The notes beneath the pieces are model-generated. The model did not search any database. It was given only the letters and a program-made list of their open reading frames with translations, and had not been told where the DNA came from. From the NCBI GenBank assembly GCA_003021305.1, contig PXQN01000031.1, positions 1 through 35,922 of the forward strand: a stretch of 35,922 bases of DNA. The letters are read 5' to 3'. This document shows, piece after piece, positions 6,930-14,839 of this stretch. Made by a program: the position numbers and the translations under genes. The stretch is from Halobacteriales archaeon QH_10_67_22 (GTDB lineage Archaea > Halobacteriota > Halobacteria > Halobacteriales > Haloarculaceae). Each line of letters begins with the position of its first letter. The first letter of the stretch is position 1.

Positions 6930-7594
6930 CCGTCGAGCGGGCAGTCCTGCTCGGCCGCAGCGAACACCAGCCGAACCGATTTTTCGACGACTGACCGTTG
7001 CTCGTTAGTCGGCCATGCGTTCCGGACGAAGTAGTCGTCGAGAAAGGTCCGGAGTTCCGCCCGGGTGGCCGACTCGACCGGCTTCGCGTAGTGGTTGCCC
7101 ATGAAATCGGCCAGCGCCGCGGCGTTGTCTCCGTGTGTGTCGCCGTGTCGCTCCCGCACCGTGGCCACCAGCTCGCGGTTGTGTTCCTCGACGGTCTCCC
7201 AGTCATCGGTCTCGCCCGGCCCCGACAGCGGGCGTTCGATCCCGCGTTCGATCGCCTCGATCCGCTCCGGTCGGATCGTCCCCCCCTCGACCCACTCTCT
7301 GGGGTGGACGACGAGCACGTCCCGTGTGTCGTCCTCGCGGACCCGCGCTGTGTAGTCGTGGGCGGCCAGCCGCTCGTCGCGGTCGGTCAGGTAAGTTCGG
7401 GCTTCGGCCTCGTCGACGGCGTCCCTGGCCCGCCGGGTCAACCGTTCGGCGGCGTCGACCACCGCGGCCGGCGGCGTGTCGTCGCGCTCGACCGGGTCCG
7501 GGTCCGTGTCCCGGTCGTCAGCCGCCCCTGCCGACCGGTCGGCCGGCGAGACAGTCTCGTCGGGGTCGTCGGTCGTGTTCGGTTTCTCAGGCAT
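6926..7594 (-). CDS. rnhA-operon protein (DUF7108-like)
   Basis: This 222-aa acidic protein has a disordered N-terminal 40 residues rich in Asp, Pro and Thr. A helical central region follows, then a segment YTARVREDDTRDVLVVHPRE with WVEGGTIRPERIEAIERGIE. The C-terminal half resembles a compact helical domain (ADFMGNHYAKPVESATRAEL and a FVRNAWPTNEQR segment). It matches the conserved haloarchaeal protein always found beside rnhA (catalogued, I believe, as DUF7108). No enzymatic motif is seen. Its ATG lies within the last codons of rnhA (8-bp overlap), so the two are translationally coupled. The 3' end overlaps the convergent PadR-like gene. Confidence 0.8.
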   Translation of the reverse strand: MPEKPNTTDDPDETVSPADRSAGAADDRDTDPDPVERDDTPPAAVVDAAERLTRRARDAVDEAEARTYLTDRDERLAAHDYTARVREDDTRDVLVVHPREWVEGGTIRPERIEAIERGIERPLSGPGETDDWETVEEHNRELVATVRERHGDTHGDNAAALADFMGNHYAKPVESATRAELRTFLDDYFVRNAWPTNEQRSVVEKSVRLVFAAAEQDCPLDG

Positions 7595-8180
7595 CGTCGA
7601 GTGCTTCGTTCGCGAGTTCGTCGGCGCGGTCGTTTATCTCCCGCGGTACGTGGTCGATCGACCAGTCCTCGAACGCACGCAACAGCTCGTGGACGGTGAC
7701 GCGGGACTCGCGCAGGGCCGGGTCGTTGGTGTCGTACTCCCCGCGGACCTGCTTAACGACGAGTTCGGAGTCGCCCCTGACGTCGACTTCGTCGAAGCCG
7801 TAGTCGCGGGCGACTTCGAGCGCGCGGACCAGCGCCGCGTACTCGGCCCGGTTGTTGGTCGCCCGCCCGATGGTGTCGTTGCCCTCGGCGACGATGCCGT
7901 CGCTGGTCACGACGACCCATCCGACGGCTGCGGGCCCAGGGTTGCCGCGTGCGGCACCGTCGAAGTAGACGTGTGCGCGGCCACCGCCCTCGCGCAGTAG
8001 GGCCTCTATGTCCGCGGGGTCGGCCCCCTGGACGACGACCTTCCCGTCGTAGGCGACAGCCGTCGCGTCCCCGCGCTCGGCGCGCCACCGTTCGTGGTCC
8101 GTGTTCCCCTCCTCGACGTCGACGCCGGCCTCGGCTAGACGCTCGCGTGCCGCCTCGACGTCACACTCGACCGTTCCCAT
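7587..8180 (-). CDS. rnhA: Ribonuclease HI
   Basis: This 197-aa enzyme cleaves the RNA strand of RNA/DNA hybrids. The catalytic acidic residues are D74 (YFDGAARGNPG), E113 (NNRAEYAAL), D137 (RGDSELVVKQ) and D187 (NDRADELANEAL). A 65-residue N-terminal extension precedes the RNase H fold. The ATG at 8180 is preferred to a GTG three codons earlier. A TATA-like CTAAACG lies about 27 nt upstream, inside the end of the photolyase gene, so it may have its own promoter as well as reading from the photolyase gene. The rnhA-operon protein overlaps its 3' end. Confidence 0.95.
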   Translation of the reverse strand: MGTVECDVEAARERLAEAGVDVEEGNTDHERWRAERGDATAVAYDGKVVVQGADPADIEALLREGGGRAHVYFDGAARGNPGPAAVGWVVVTSDGIVAEGNDTIGRATNNRAEYAALVRALEVARDYGFDEVDVRGDSELVVKQVRGEYDTNDPALRESRVTVHELLRAFEDWSIDHVPREINDRADELANEALDDA

Positions 8181-8195
8181 TACCCGCACTGGCGG

Positions 8196-9794
8196 TCACT
8201 CGCGTTTAGGGTTTGTGTCCGACGGTCGGGACTCCTCGCTCCACTCGTCGAGCCTGCTCTCGGGCAGTGCGCTTCCCGTCTCCTCGATCCGCTCGCGGAC
8301 CGTCCGGGCGCGCTCCCGTATCGCGTCGAGTTCGTCGCCGCGCTTGTCGTCCAGGTGGGAGTAGACCAGCCCCATCCGGTGGTTCGAGCGCAGGCGCTCC
8401 TCGTGGCGGGCCAGGAAGTCCCAGTACAGCGCGTTGAACGGACAGGCCCGCTCGCCCGTCGTCGCGTCGGGGTCGTAGACACAGTCCCCGCAGTGGTCGC
8501 TCATGCGCCCGACGTAGTTGGCCGAGGAGACGTACGGCTTGGTCCCGACGGCGTCGCTGCCGAACGTCCCCATCCCGACGACGTTGGGCGTCGTCACCCA
8601 GTGGAAGGCGTCGACGTAGCCCGCGTGGAACCACCGGTTGAGCGCGGCCGGTTCGACACCCAGCAGCGTCGCGAAGTTCGATAGCACCATCAGCCGCTCG
8701 ATGTGGTGGCTGTAGCCCCGCCGGCGGACACCCGCGACGGCGTCTGCCAGGCAGGCCAGGTCCGTCTCACCGGTCCAGTAGGCGTCGGGCAGGTCGCGGT
8801 CGGCGCCCAGCTGGTTTGCGGTCGCCATCGCGGGCATCTCGCGGCGGTAGACGTGGCGGACGAACTCGCGCCACCCCAGCACCTGCCGGACGAACCCCTC
8901 GACGCTGTTAAGCGGCAGGTCCCGCTGTTCGTAGGCGTCGACGGCCGCCTCGACCACCTCCCCGGGGTGGAGCAGGCCGAGGTTCAGCGGCACCGACAGC
9001 AGGCTGTGATGGAGCGCCCACTCCTCGCCCAGCATGGCGTCCTGGTAGTCGCCGAACAGGGCGAGGCGGTCCCGGACGAAGGTGTCCAGTGCCGTCACGG
9101 CGTCGGCGCGCGTGACCGGCCACCGGAACGGCTCCGGGTCGGCCCAGTCGCTGCCGTAGGGCGGTTCGTCGTACCCGCCGTCGAACGTCTCGCCGACCCA
9201 CGCCTCGACGTCCCGGGTGGTCGAGTCGGGCTCGAACGCCGGCGGGTCGGGCGGGTCGTAGTCGACCGGCGGGGTTTCGCGGTTCTGGTCGTCGTAGTTC
9301 CACTCGCCGCCCTCGGGGTCGTCGCCGTCCATCAGGTAGCCCGTCCGGCGGCGCTGGAACCGGTAGAACTCCTCGTGACGCGGGGTCTCGCGGTCGCCCG
9401 CCCACTCGTCGAACTCGGCGGGTGTGGTCAGAAACAGGTCGTTGGGAACGACGTCGAGAGAGCCGCCACAGTCGGCGACGAGCGTCTCCAGGCGCTCGCT
9501 CGCACCGTGACTCGCCGGGTCCATCACGACGAGTTCGTCGCCGGGGTGGTCGGCGAAGTGCGCGCTCAACCCTTCCCGGAAGGTTTCGGCCCGCTGGTAG
9601 TGGACCGTCCGGCCGTCCGCACGCAGGGCGTCCCGGTAGTGGCGCATGGCGCTGAAGACGGCGACGAGTTTGTGGGGGTGGTAGGGGAGTTTCCGGGCGA
9701 ACGCGGTCGCCTCGACCATGAGGACGGGCTCGTCGCGCTCGGCGACGGGGCCGACCTGTCGGGTGAGCTGGTCACCGAGGACGAGGACCGTCAC
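8196..9794 (-). CDS. FeS-type bacterial cryptochrome/photolyase (PhrB-like)
   Basis: This is a 532-aa protein of the cryptochrome/photolyase superfamily, subclass with a 4Fe-4S cluster (deoxyribodipyrimidine photolyase-related). Four cysteines at 348, 435, 438 and 451 have spacing 87-3-13, which matches the cluster ligands of Agrobacterium PhrB (350, 438, 441, 454). The N-terminus is the lumazine/antenna-type Rossmann domain (LVLGDQLTRQVGP). The C-terminal FAD domain contains GYSHHIERLMVLSNF and YVDAFHWVTTPNV. The likely role is light-driven repair of 6-4 photoproducts or blue-light sensing. A GTG at 9794 is the best start (protein then begins M-TVLVLGDQLT); the frame remains open to 9878 without an ATG. 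The gene is followed after 15 bp by rnhA. Confidence 0.92.
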   Translation of the reverse strand: MTVLVLGDQLTRQVGPVAERDEPVLMVEATAFARKLPYHPHKLVAVFSAMRHYRDALRADGRTVHYQRAETFREGLSAHFADHPGDELVVMDPASHGASERLETLVADCGGSLDVVPNDLFLTTPAEFDEWAGDRETPRHEEFYRFQRRRTGYLMDGDDPEGGEWNYDDQNRETPPVDYDPPDPPAFEPDSTTRDVEAWVGETFDGGYDEPPYGSDWADPEPFRWPVTRADAVTALDTFVRDRLALFGDYQDAMLGEEWALHHSLLSVPLNLGLLHPGEVVEAAVDAYEQRDLPLNSVEGFVRQVLGWREFVRHVYRREMPAMATANQLGADRDLPDAYWTGETDLACLADAVAGVRRRGYSHHIERLMVLSNFATLLGVEPAALNRWFHAGYVDAFHWVTTPNVVGMGTFGSDAVGTKPYVSSANYVGRMSDHCGDCVYDPDATTGERACPFNALYWDFLARHEERLRSNHRMGLVYSHLDDKRGDELDAIRERARTVRERIEETGSALPESRLDEWSEESRPSDTNPKRE

Positions 9795-9913
9795 GGTGAC
9801 CCCTCGCTGGTGTGCATACCGGCCGTTGGGGTTGTCGGTCAATAAGCGCACCAACTGTGGCGGGTGGGCGGTCCGCACGTGGCCAGCTGGATCTGGCAGG
9901 CAGTGTGGGAGTC

Positions 9914-10597
9914 TTACTCCCGGTTCCCGGAGCCGAACGGCCGCCAGTACAGCAGCGCCACGGTGACGACGAACACGACAGTCGAGAGGCCATAGGAGCC
10001 TTGCTGGACGGCGGCGGCGACGCCGGAGCCGCCCCCGGCGACGCCGGCCAGTAGCGACGCCAGCACCGGCCAGCTACAGGAGACACACGAGAGCAATCCG
10101 AAGACGCCAGTCACGGCCGACCCCGCGGCGTCGACGATGGTCGCGTACACTAGGTAGCCCAGCGCGAGGTAGCCGACGACGCGGTAGGGGATGAGCGTCA
10201 GCGCGACGGTGTCGCCGACGTAGGCGACCGCCGGCCCCCAGCCCAGCGGGACGGTCGTCCAGACGACCCGGAACGTCGTCACGTCGCCGCCGGGCCCGAC
10301 GAGGCCGCCGACGTACGCCAGGAGGCCGACGTACGCGACCGCGAGAGCGGCGGCGATCCGGCGGGTCCCGGCCGACGCCGGTCCCGGATTCGTCCGGAGA
10401 ACCGCCCAGACGGCGACGTTGATCCAGATCCAGGGGTAGACCCACAGGCGGAAACCCGCCAGCGAGACCGGTTCCGAGTTCCCCAGGACGGCGTAGACGA
10501 CCACGAGCAGGAGTTCGGTGTTGACGACGAGCGCCCAGGTCAGCAGCGTCTCCCGGCCCGGGCGGACGGCGGCGAGTCGCGACTGGACGGTAGCCAT
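9914..10597 (-). CDS. Polytopic membrane protein of the oxidase-assembly locus (DUF7546-like)
   Basis: This 227-aa protein has about six to seven hydrophobic helices. A conserved-looking C171-V-S-C174 pair sits at the mouth of the penultimate helix (LLSCVSCSWPVLASLLAG). The Cys pair could bind copper or heme or undergo thiol chemistry, but this is inference. It starts one base after the ctaB stop codon (TGACATG), so it is translationally coupled to heme synthase and probably serves cytochrome oxidase assembly. I believe this is the haloarchaeal family DUF7546, with the number from memory. No known enzyme family is recognised. Confidence 0.75.
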   Translation of the reverse strand: MATVQSRLAAVRPGRETLLTWALVVNTELLLVVVYAVLGNSEPVSLAGFRLWVYPWIWINVAVWAVLRTNPGPASAGTRRIAAALAVAYVGLLAYVGGLVGPGGDVTTFRVVWTTVPLGWGPAVAYVGDTVALTLIPYRVVGYLALGYLVYATIVDAAGSAVTGVFGLLSCVSCSWPVLASLLAGVAGGGSGVAAAVQQGSYGLSTVVFVVTVALLYWRPFGSGNRE

Positions 10598-10598
10598 G

Positions 10599-12005
10599 TC
10601 AGAGTGCGAGTGCGTCGACGACGATGGCCAGCAACACCGCCCCGAGGTAGGCGTTGGAGGCGTGGAACGCCCGGAAAGCGGCCGCCTCGTCGCGCTCGCG
10701 GTGGAGGCGGACGACCGCCCACAGGAAGACGGCGCCGAAGCAACTCGTCGTCGCCGCGTACACCCAGCCGAGGGTCGTCACCGCGGCCAGCACGACTGCC
10801 GCCGACAGCGTCGCAGCCAGGTACAGCAAAATGTGCTTGCGCGTGGTCGCCTCCCCGCGGACGACCGGCAACATCGGGAACCCGCCGCGGGCGTAGTCTT
10901 CCTTGTACGCAAGCGCGAGGTTGTAGAAGTGGGCCGGCGTCCACAGGAAGATGAGTCCCGCCAGTGCCACTGCGGGGAGGCCGATACTGCCGGTGACGGC
11001 CACCCAGCCGATCAACGCCGGGAGCGCGCCAGCGAACCCGCCGATGACCGTGTTCTGGACCGTGTTGGGTTTCAATACGAGCGTGTACACGACCGAGTAG
11101 AAGACGATAGCCGACAGGCCCAGCGCGGCGGCCAGCAGGTTCACCCCCGCGAACACGAGAAGCGACGCGACCGCCAGGACGAGACCGAACGCGACGGCGT
11201 TGCGGGCGGGCAACTGGTGGGTTGCGACCGGTCGGTCGTTCGTCCGACTCATCCGCTTGTCCCGGTCGCGTTCGAGGACGTGGTTGAACGTCCCCGAGGC
11301 ACCGATCGAGAGCACGCCGCCACCGAGCGTCAGCACGACCGTCCTGACCGTCAGGTCGGGCCCGGTCGTCGAGGCAAGCGCCATCCCGGCGGCCGCGACG
11401 AGACAGAGCAGCCACATCAGGCGCGGTTTGGTCAGCCGGAAGTACGCGAACAGGGTCGCCTTCGCGCGTGTCGCGGGCGGCAGTTCCGAGACGGCCGGTC
11501 CGTCGGTCGGTTCGTCACTGGACTCGCCGCGGTCGAACTGGAGGCCGATCCCCTCGTCGTCGGCGTCGGCCGGTTCCAGGTCCCAGGCCAGCGCCACCGC
11601 GAGCGCCGAGAAGATGACCATCCCGACGACGAGGTGGGCGCCGGTCGTGGGGGCGGTGGGCCCGTCGACGACTACCACCGCGCCGAGGGCGACCTGGACG
11701 GGAAAGAGCGCGAGCGCCAGCGCCAGCGCGGCGAGCACGCGCCGGCGGGTCGACTCGCGCCGTCTGAAGGCGGCGACCGCAGTCACGACGACGAGGGCGC
11801 CCACGGCGGCGGCGGTGATGCGGTGGCCCCAGGCGACCGCCAGCGCCGGGTCCGAGAGGACGGGGCCCTGGCAGGTCGGCCAGGTCGGACAGGCCCGCGC
11901 AGCCTCGGCGATGGCCGCCGTCGCACCGGCCACGACGAGCACGTAGACGCCGATAGCCGTGGCCCCGAGCAACGCCGGCACTGACCGTCGACGTTCCGTA
12001 AACAC
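10599..12005 (-). CDS. ctaB: COX15-like/CtaB fusion: heme o synthase (protoheme IX farnesyltransferase)
   Basis: The 468-aa protein is a fusion. Residues 1-150 are a half-length COX15/CtaA-like domain with four helices, C39 and C45 (ARACPTWPTCQG) and H61 (WGHRITAAA). Residues about 190-468 are a UbiA-fold prenyltransferase with NHVLERDRDKRMSRTNDRP (Asp-rich motif 1) and YKEDYARGGFPMLPVVRG (motif 2), specific for farnesylation of heme b to heme o. The frame is open to an ATG at 12104, but that ATG falls inside the likely TATA box of the divergent coxB, and the 33 extra residues are not conserved-looking. The GTG at 12005 (protein then begins M-FTERRR) is therefore preferred. The gene is upstream of, and coupled to, the DUF7546-like gene. 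Confidence 0.9.
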   Translation of the reverse strand: MFTERRRSVPALLGATAIGVYVLVVAGATAAIAEAARACPTWPTCQGPVLSDPALAVAWGHRITAAAVGALVVVTAVAAFRRRESTRRRVLAALALALALFPVQVALGAVVVVDGPTAPTTGAHLVVGMVIFSALAVALAWDLEPADADDEGIGLQFDRGESSDEPTDGPAVSELPPATRAKATLFAYFRLTKPRLMWLLCLVAAAGMALASTTGPDLTVRTVVLTLGGGVLSIGASGTFNHVLERDRDKRMSRTNDRPVATHQLPARNAVAFGLVLAVASLLVFAGVNLLAAALGLSAIVFYSVVYTLVLKPNTVQNTVIGGFAGALPALIGWVAVTGSIGLPAVALAGLIFLWTPAHFYNLALAYKEDYARGGFPMLPVVRGEATTRKHILLYLAATLSAAVVLAAVTTLGWVYAATTSCFGAVFLWAVVRLHRERDEAAAFRAFHASNAYLGAVLLAIVVDALAL

Positions 12006-12100
12006 CGGTTCTCTCCGGAGGTTTGGACTGTCGCCACTTAGTGTTCGCGTTTCACGCTCGCCGCCGGCGACCGGAACCGGTCGGCCCCCAGTCAGCACGT

Positions 12101-12110
12101 TCATATGTAC
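12101..12110 (+). promoter_or_regulatory. Promoter of coxB
   Basis: TCATATGTAC lies about 24-32 nt upstream of the coxB ATG and is the only A/T-rich element in the short divergent spacer. It includes the minus-strand ATG at 12104, the longest possible but unlikely start of ctaB. Confidence 0.5.
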
Positions 12111-12132
12111 CCTGTCCTAAGCCCCGTCAGTC

Positions 12133-12888
12133 ATGGACATCAGGCGCATCGTACCGCTGGCGGTGTTCGCCGTGGGGGTACTCGCCGTGGCGGTCGAGCC
12201 GGCCCTCGCACAGTCGACGGCCGACTCGGCGACCGAGGAGCTCATCTGGGACCTGAACAACCAGCTGCTCTACATCGCGGTGCCGCTGACGATCCTCGTC
12301 GAGGTCATCCTCTTCTACACGGTGTGGCGCTTTCGCAACAACGAGTCGCCGCTCCCGACGCGGGAGAACCGGCGCCTGGAGATCAGCTGGACGGTCGCGA
12401 CGGCGGTCATCCTGCTGTTCGTCGGCGTCGCCTCCTACCAGGTGCTCGCGAGCCCCTACGTCACCGCCACCTCGGCCGACGCCGGCGAGGACGTCACCGC
12501 CGAGGACGAAGCGGTCCTCGAAGTCCAGGTCGTCGCCCAGAAGTACTCCTGGACGTTCAACTACCCCGAGCAGAACGTGACGACCGACCCGACGAATAAC
12601 ACGATGGTGATACCCGCCGACCGCACGATACGGTTCAACGTCACCTCCAAAGACTGGCTCCACGCGATGCACGTCCCGGGGCTCGGGCTCAAGCAGGACG
12701 CCTTCCCCGGCCAGTCCAACTACAAGGTCACCGAGGTCCACGAGACCGGCGAGTACCAGCTCTACTGTGCCGAGTACTGCGGCAAGGGACACTCCGGGAT
12801 GCTCGGCACGGTCGACGTCCGCACCCAGGACGAGTTCCAGGACTGGGTCGCCCAGAAGCAACAAACCGACGAGAACGAGACCAGCTGA
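12133..12888 (+). CDS. coxB: Cytochrome c oxidase subunit II
   Basis: This 251-aa membrane-anchored subunit carries the CuA centre that receives electrons from the periplasm-side donor (a halocyanin in haloarchaea). It has an N-terminal signal-like segment ending near LAQS, two transmembrane helices (about 43-65 and 88-111), and a cupredoxin domain. The CuA ligands are all present: H177 in WLHAMHVPG, then C212, E214, C216, H220 and M223 in CAEYCGKGHSGM. Subunit I is not in the window. The divergent heme synthase next door supports a role in terminal-oxidase biogenesis. A terminator-like hairpin follows the stop codon. Confidence 0.96.
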   Translation: MDIRRIVPLAVFAVGVLAVAVEPALAQSTADSATEELIWDLNNQLLYIAVPLTILVEVILFYTVWRFRNNESPLPTRENRRLEISWTVATAVILLFVGVASYQVLASPYVTATSADAGEDVTAEDEAVLEVQVVAQKYSWTFNYPEQNVTTDPTNNTMVIPADRTIRFNVTSKDWLHAMHVPGLGLKQDAFPGQSNYKVTEVHETGEYQLYCAEYCGKGHSGMLGTVDVRTQDEFQDWVAQKQQTDENETS

Positions 12889-12891
12889 CGG

Positions 12892-12915
12892 GTCGGGTCC
12901 CCCGACGTGGTTTTT
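12892..12915 (+). terminator. Terminator hairpin after coxB
   Basis: GTCGGG-TCC-CCCGAC is a perfect 6-bp stem starting 3 nt after the coxB stop, followed by GTGG and TTTTT. The T-tract also lies 24 nt before the MaoC ATG, so it may double as that gene's TATA element. Confidence 0.5.
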
Positions 12916-12939
12916 GCCTGGCGGTCACTACACACCGAC

Positions 12940-13371
12940 ATGGACTACTTCGAGGACCTGTCGGTCGGTGCCACCGCCTCGCTGGGCACCTGTGAGGTGA
13001 CCGCCGAGGAGATAACAGAGTTCGGCCGGCGGTACGACCCCCAGCCGTTCCACACCGACCCCGAGGCAGCGGCTGACTCGCCTTTCGGCGGGCTGGTCGC
13101 CAGCGGCTGGCACACCGCCTCGCTGACGATGCGGCTGCTCGTCGAGGGGTGGCTCTCGGGGGTGGCGACCCGTGGTGCGGCCGGTGTCGACGAACTCCGC
13201 TGGCACCGCCCCGTCCGACCGGGCGCGACCCTGCGCGTCAAGGCCGAAGTCGCCGGGACCGACGACTGGGACGAGTCGACCGGCCTGGTCGACCTCGCGG
13301 TGACGACGTTCGCCGGCGAGGAGCGAGCGCTCTCGATGGTCGGGCTGGTGCTGGTCGCACGACGCCCCTAG
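12940..13371 (+). CDS. MaoC-like dehydratase (hot-dog fold)
   Basis: This 143-aa protein has the R-hydratase signature with D33 and H38 in YDPQPFHTD, followed by the conserved SPFGGLVASGWHTAS helix. MaoC enzymes hydrate trans-2-enoyl-CoA to (R)-3-hydroxyacyl-CoA or act in related CoA pathways; the substrate is unknown. The ATG at 12940 gives the canonical MDYFEDLSVGA start and lies 24 nt after a TTTTT tract; 11 upstream codons are discarded. It is convergent with, and its stop codon overlaps, the winged-helix regulator on the other strand. Confidence 0.92.
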   Translation: MDYFEDLSVGATASLGTCEVTAEEITEFGRRYDPQPFHTDPEAAADSPFGGLVASGWHTASLTMRLLVEGWLSGVATRGAAGVDELRWHRPVRPGATLRVKAEVAGTDDWDESTGLVDLAVTTFAGEERALSMVGLVLVARRP

Positions 13372-13634
13372 ATGTCGATAGATCGGAGGTCGTCCCGCTC
13401 GTCGGCCAGCGCTTCGAGTCGGTCCGCTCCCGTGTCCGTGAGTCGGTACACGACCTCGCGACTGACCGGTTCGACCAGGTCCCGCTCGGCGAGCGCTTCA
13501 CAGCGTCGTCGCACATCCGCCGGCGGAACCTCGTAGCGTGCCGCGATACACGTCGGGTAGTCGAGACGCTCCTCCGAGAGGTGAACGAGGACGGTCGCAT
13601 CTAACGGATGCAGTCTGGCGTCGTCTTGTGCCAT
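13368..13634 (-). CDS. Small winged-helix regulator (PhiH1-repressor-like)
   Basis: This 88-aa protein is a single winged-helix domain. Its helices are DATVLVHLSEERLDYPTCIA and the recognition region VPPADVRRRCEALAERDLVE, with a wing VVYRLTDTGADRLEAL. It resembles the haloarchaeal PhiH1-like repressor/MarR-type regulators. The ATG at 13634 is chosen; a TATA-like GTTATACG lies 30 nt upstream on the minus strand. The target is unknown. The stop codon overlaps that of the MaoC gene. Upstream lies a stretch that looks like a broken gene and then a mobile element. Confidence 0.8.
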   Translation of the reverse strand: MAQDDARLHPLDATVLVHLSEERLDYPTCIAARYEVPPADVRRRCEALAERDLVEPVSREVVYRLTDTGADRLEALADERDDLRSIDI

Positions 13635-13675
13635 CGAAACTCCCTGCCGTTCATGTGGACTGTTCACGTATAACA

Positions 13676-13832
13676 CTGACGGTTAGTCGAACCCTGCCCG
13701 CGACGGTCGACGAGACGGTCGACGCGGTGTTGCTCGACCCCGAACTCAACGTCCTGGAGATGGACTTCGACTTCACTGACCTCGTCGACACGTTCGTTCG
13801 GCCGACCCGACCGGGCTCTGCGTCGCGGGGTC
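13676..13832 (+). pseudogene. Possible gene remnant truncated at a mobile element
   Basis: The plus strand carries about 52 codons with strong haloarchaeal coding character: GC-rich third positions and acidic sequence (ATVDETVDAVLLDPELNVLE, then MDFDFTDLVDTFVRP). There is no plausible start codon, because the frame enters from the promoter of the divergent regulator. The reading then runs into the family-1 mobile element. It looks like a gene fragment that lost its 5' end and perhaps its 3' end. I cannot identify the parent family, and it may instead be a chance ORF. Confidence 0.4.
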
Positions 13833-13914
13833 ATAGTGATTATTGTCGGTCTGTTCCGGATCGACCGCACGCAATCGTGCGATCGTACCGGTAAATCGCT
13901 ACAATAATCACTAT
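13833..13914 (+). mobile_element. MITE-like palindromic element, family 1, copy 2 (82 bp)
   Basis: Same 82-bp unit as at 2830-2911, with one substitution in the central hairpin (CGTGCGATCG for CGTGCGGTCG). Its last base is also the first base of the TCA that encodes the TGA stop of the peroxiredoxin on the minus strand. The deduced empty site is GTC-ATAT-CAGG. Confidence 0.85.
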
Positions 13915-14390
13915 CAGGCCATCGATTCGAGCGTCCGCTTGACCGGCCGGAGGTCGGGTTTGTCGTCGAGGTCGTCGGCCGCCCACGCGTACCGGACCGT
14001 CCAGTCGGTGTCGACGACGAACGTCGCCCGGTTCGAGACGAGGCCGTGGTCGGCGACCCCGTCGGAGAGCACGCCGTACGTGTCACTGACCGTCCCGGTG
14101 TCGTCGGACAGCAGTGGGAAGTCGATGTCGTGTTCGCGGGCGAACGCGCGGTGGCTGAACGCGCTGTCGGTCGATATCGCGACGGTCCGGGTGCCCGCCA
14201 TGAACTCGAACCACTCCAGGTCCCGGATGGCACACACCTGGTCGGTACACGCGGGGTGGAAGTCGAACCGGTAGAACGCTATCACGGCAGGTCCCTGTTC
14301 CAGGGCGTCGGCCAGCGCGAACAGCCCTATCTCGTCGCCGTCGGTACCTGGCAGCACGAAATCAGGAGCAGTATCCCCTTCGGAGAGCAT
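13914..14390 (-). CDS. Peroxiredoxin (BCP/AhpC-TSA family)
   Basis: This 158-aa thioredoxin-fold peroxidase reduces H2O2 and organic peroxides. The active-site segment FYRFDFHPACTDQVC has the peroxidatic C48 and a resolving-type C53 five residues later, the BCP arrangement. The TDQVCAIRD motif and DFPLLSDDTGTVSDTYGV segment are also typical. The gene follows the HxlR regulator by 25 bp on the same strand and is probably co-transcribed. Its TGA stop lies at the edge of the family-1 element but would also exist in the uninserted ATAT-CA site, so the protein is probably intact. Confidence 0.92.
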   Translation of the reverse strand: MLSEGDTAPDFVLPGTDGDEIGLFALADALEQGPAVIAFYRFDFHPACTDQVCAIRDLEWFEFMAGTRTVAISTDSAFSHRAFAREHDIDFPLLSDDTGTVSDTYGVLSDGVADHGLVSNRATFVVDTDWTVRYAWAADDLDDKPDLRPVKRTLESMA

Positions 14391-14415
14391 TGGTATACCA
14401 CGCGTTCGCTCGCAC

Positions 14416-14778
14416 TTATATTCCCTCCTCGTCGGCGGGCACGAGGTGGGTCCGTCCCCACTCGGCCATCGCCTCGATCACGTCTTCGAGGTCCTCGCCG
14501 CGCTCGGTCAGCGAGTACGCCACGCGGAACGGTTTCTCGCTGACGATCTCGCGGTCGACGAGTTTCGCCTCCTCCAGGTCGTCCAGGCTGTCCGACAGCA
14601 CCTTGCTGGATATCCCGTCGATCTCGGATTCGAGCGCGTTGAACCCCAGCGGACCCTTCTCCAGCAATCTGTGGACGATCACCGGGTGCCACTTCCGGCC
14701 GATCAGCGTCGCCGTCGTCGTCACCGGACACCACTCGTCGCCCGCACACCACACCGCCAGTTCGTCCGTGTCGCTCAT
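14416..14778 (-). CDS. HxlR family transcriptional regulator
   Basis: This 120-aa protein has a central HxlR winged helix: TLIGRKWHPVIVHRLLEKGP, then LGFNALESEIDGISSKVLSD, and SLDDLEEAKLVDREI with a wing ending RVAYSLTERGEDL. Two N-terminal cysteines (C11 and C17, in VWCAGDEWCPV) are suitable for redox or electrophile sensing, as in other Cys-based HxlR regulators. It is the first gene of a two-gene unit with peroxiredoxin, which suggests a peroxide or disulfide-stress response. A TATA box (AAGTTTATC, minus strand) lies 25 nt upstream, next to an imperfect inverted repeat. Confidence 0.9.
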   Translation of the reverse strand: MSDTDELAVWCAGDEWCPVTTTATLIGRKWHPVIVHRLLEKGPLGFNALESEIDGISSKVLSDSLDDLEEAKLVDREIVSEKPFRVAYSLTERGEDLEDVIEAMAEWGRTHLVPADEEGI

Positions 14779-14800
14779 ACTCCCCGTTGGACGGTCGGCC

Positions 14801-14839
14801 CGATAAACTTACCTATAGAAATCTGGTTACATATAGTAA
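14801..14839 (-). promoter_or_regulatory. Promoter and candidate operator of the HxlR-peroxiredoxin unit
   Basis: The TATA-like AAGTTTATC is 25 nt before the HxlR ATG. Just upstream, TTACCTATAG (14809-14818) and CATATAGTAA (14830-14839) form an imperfect inverted repeat around an A/T-rich centre. HxlR dimers bind such repeats near their own promoter. The role is inferred. Confidence 0.4.

Noticed and set aside
8206-8226. Sequence TTGTGTCCGACGGTC resembling the family-3 inverted repeat
   Set aside because: It lies in the coding end of photolyase, matches only about 13 of 15 bases, and has no partner repeat nearby.
10518-11984. 488-codon plus-strand ORF
   Set aside because: It is antisense to the COX15-CtaB fusion and has a basic, Arg/Gln-rich composition without motifs.
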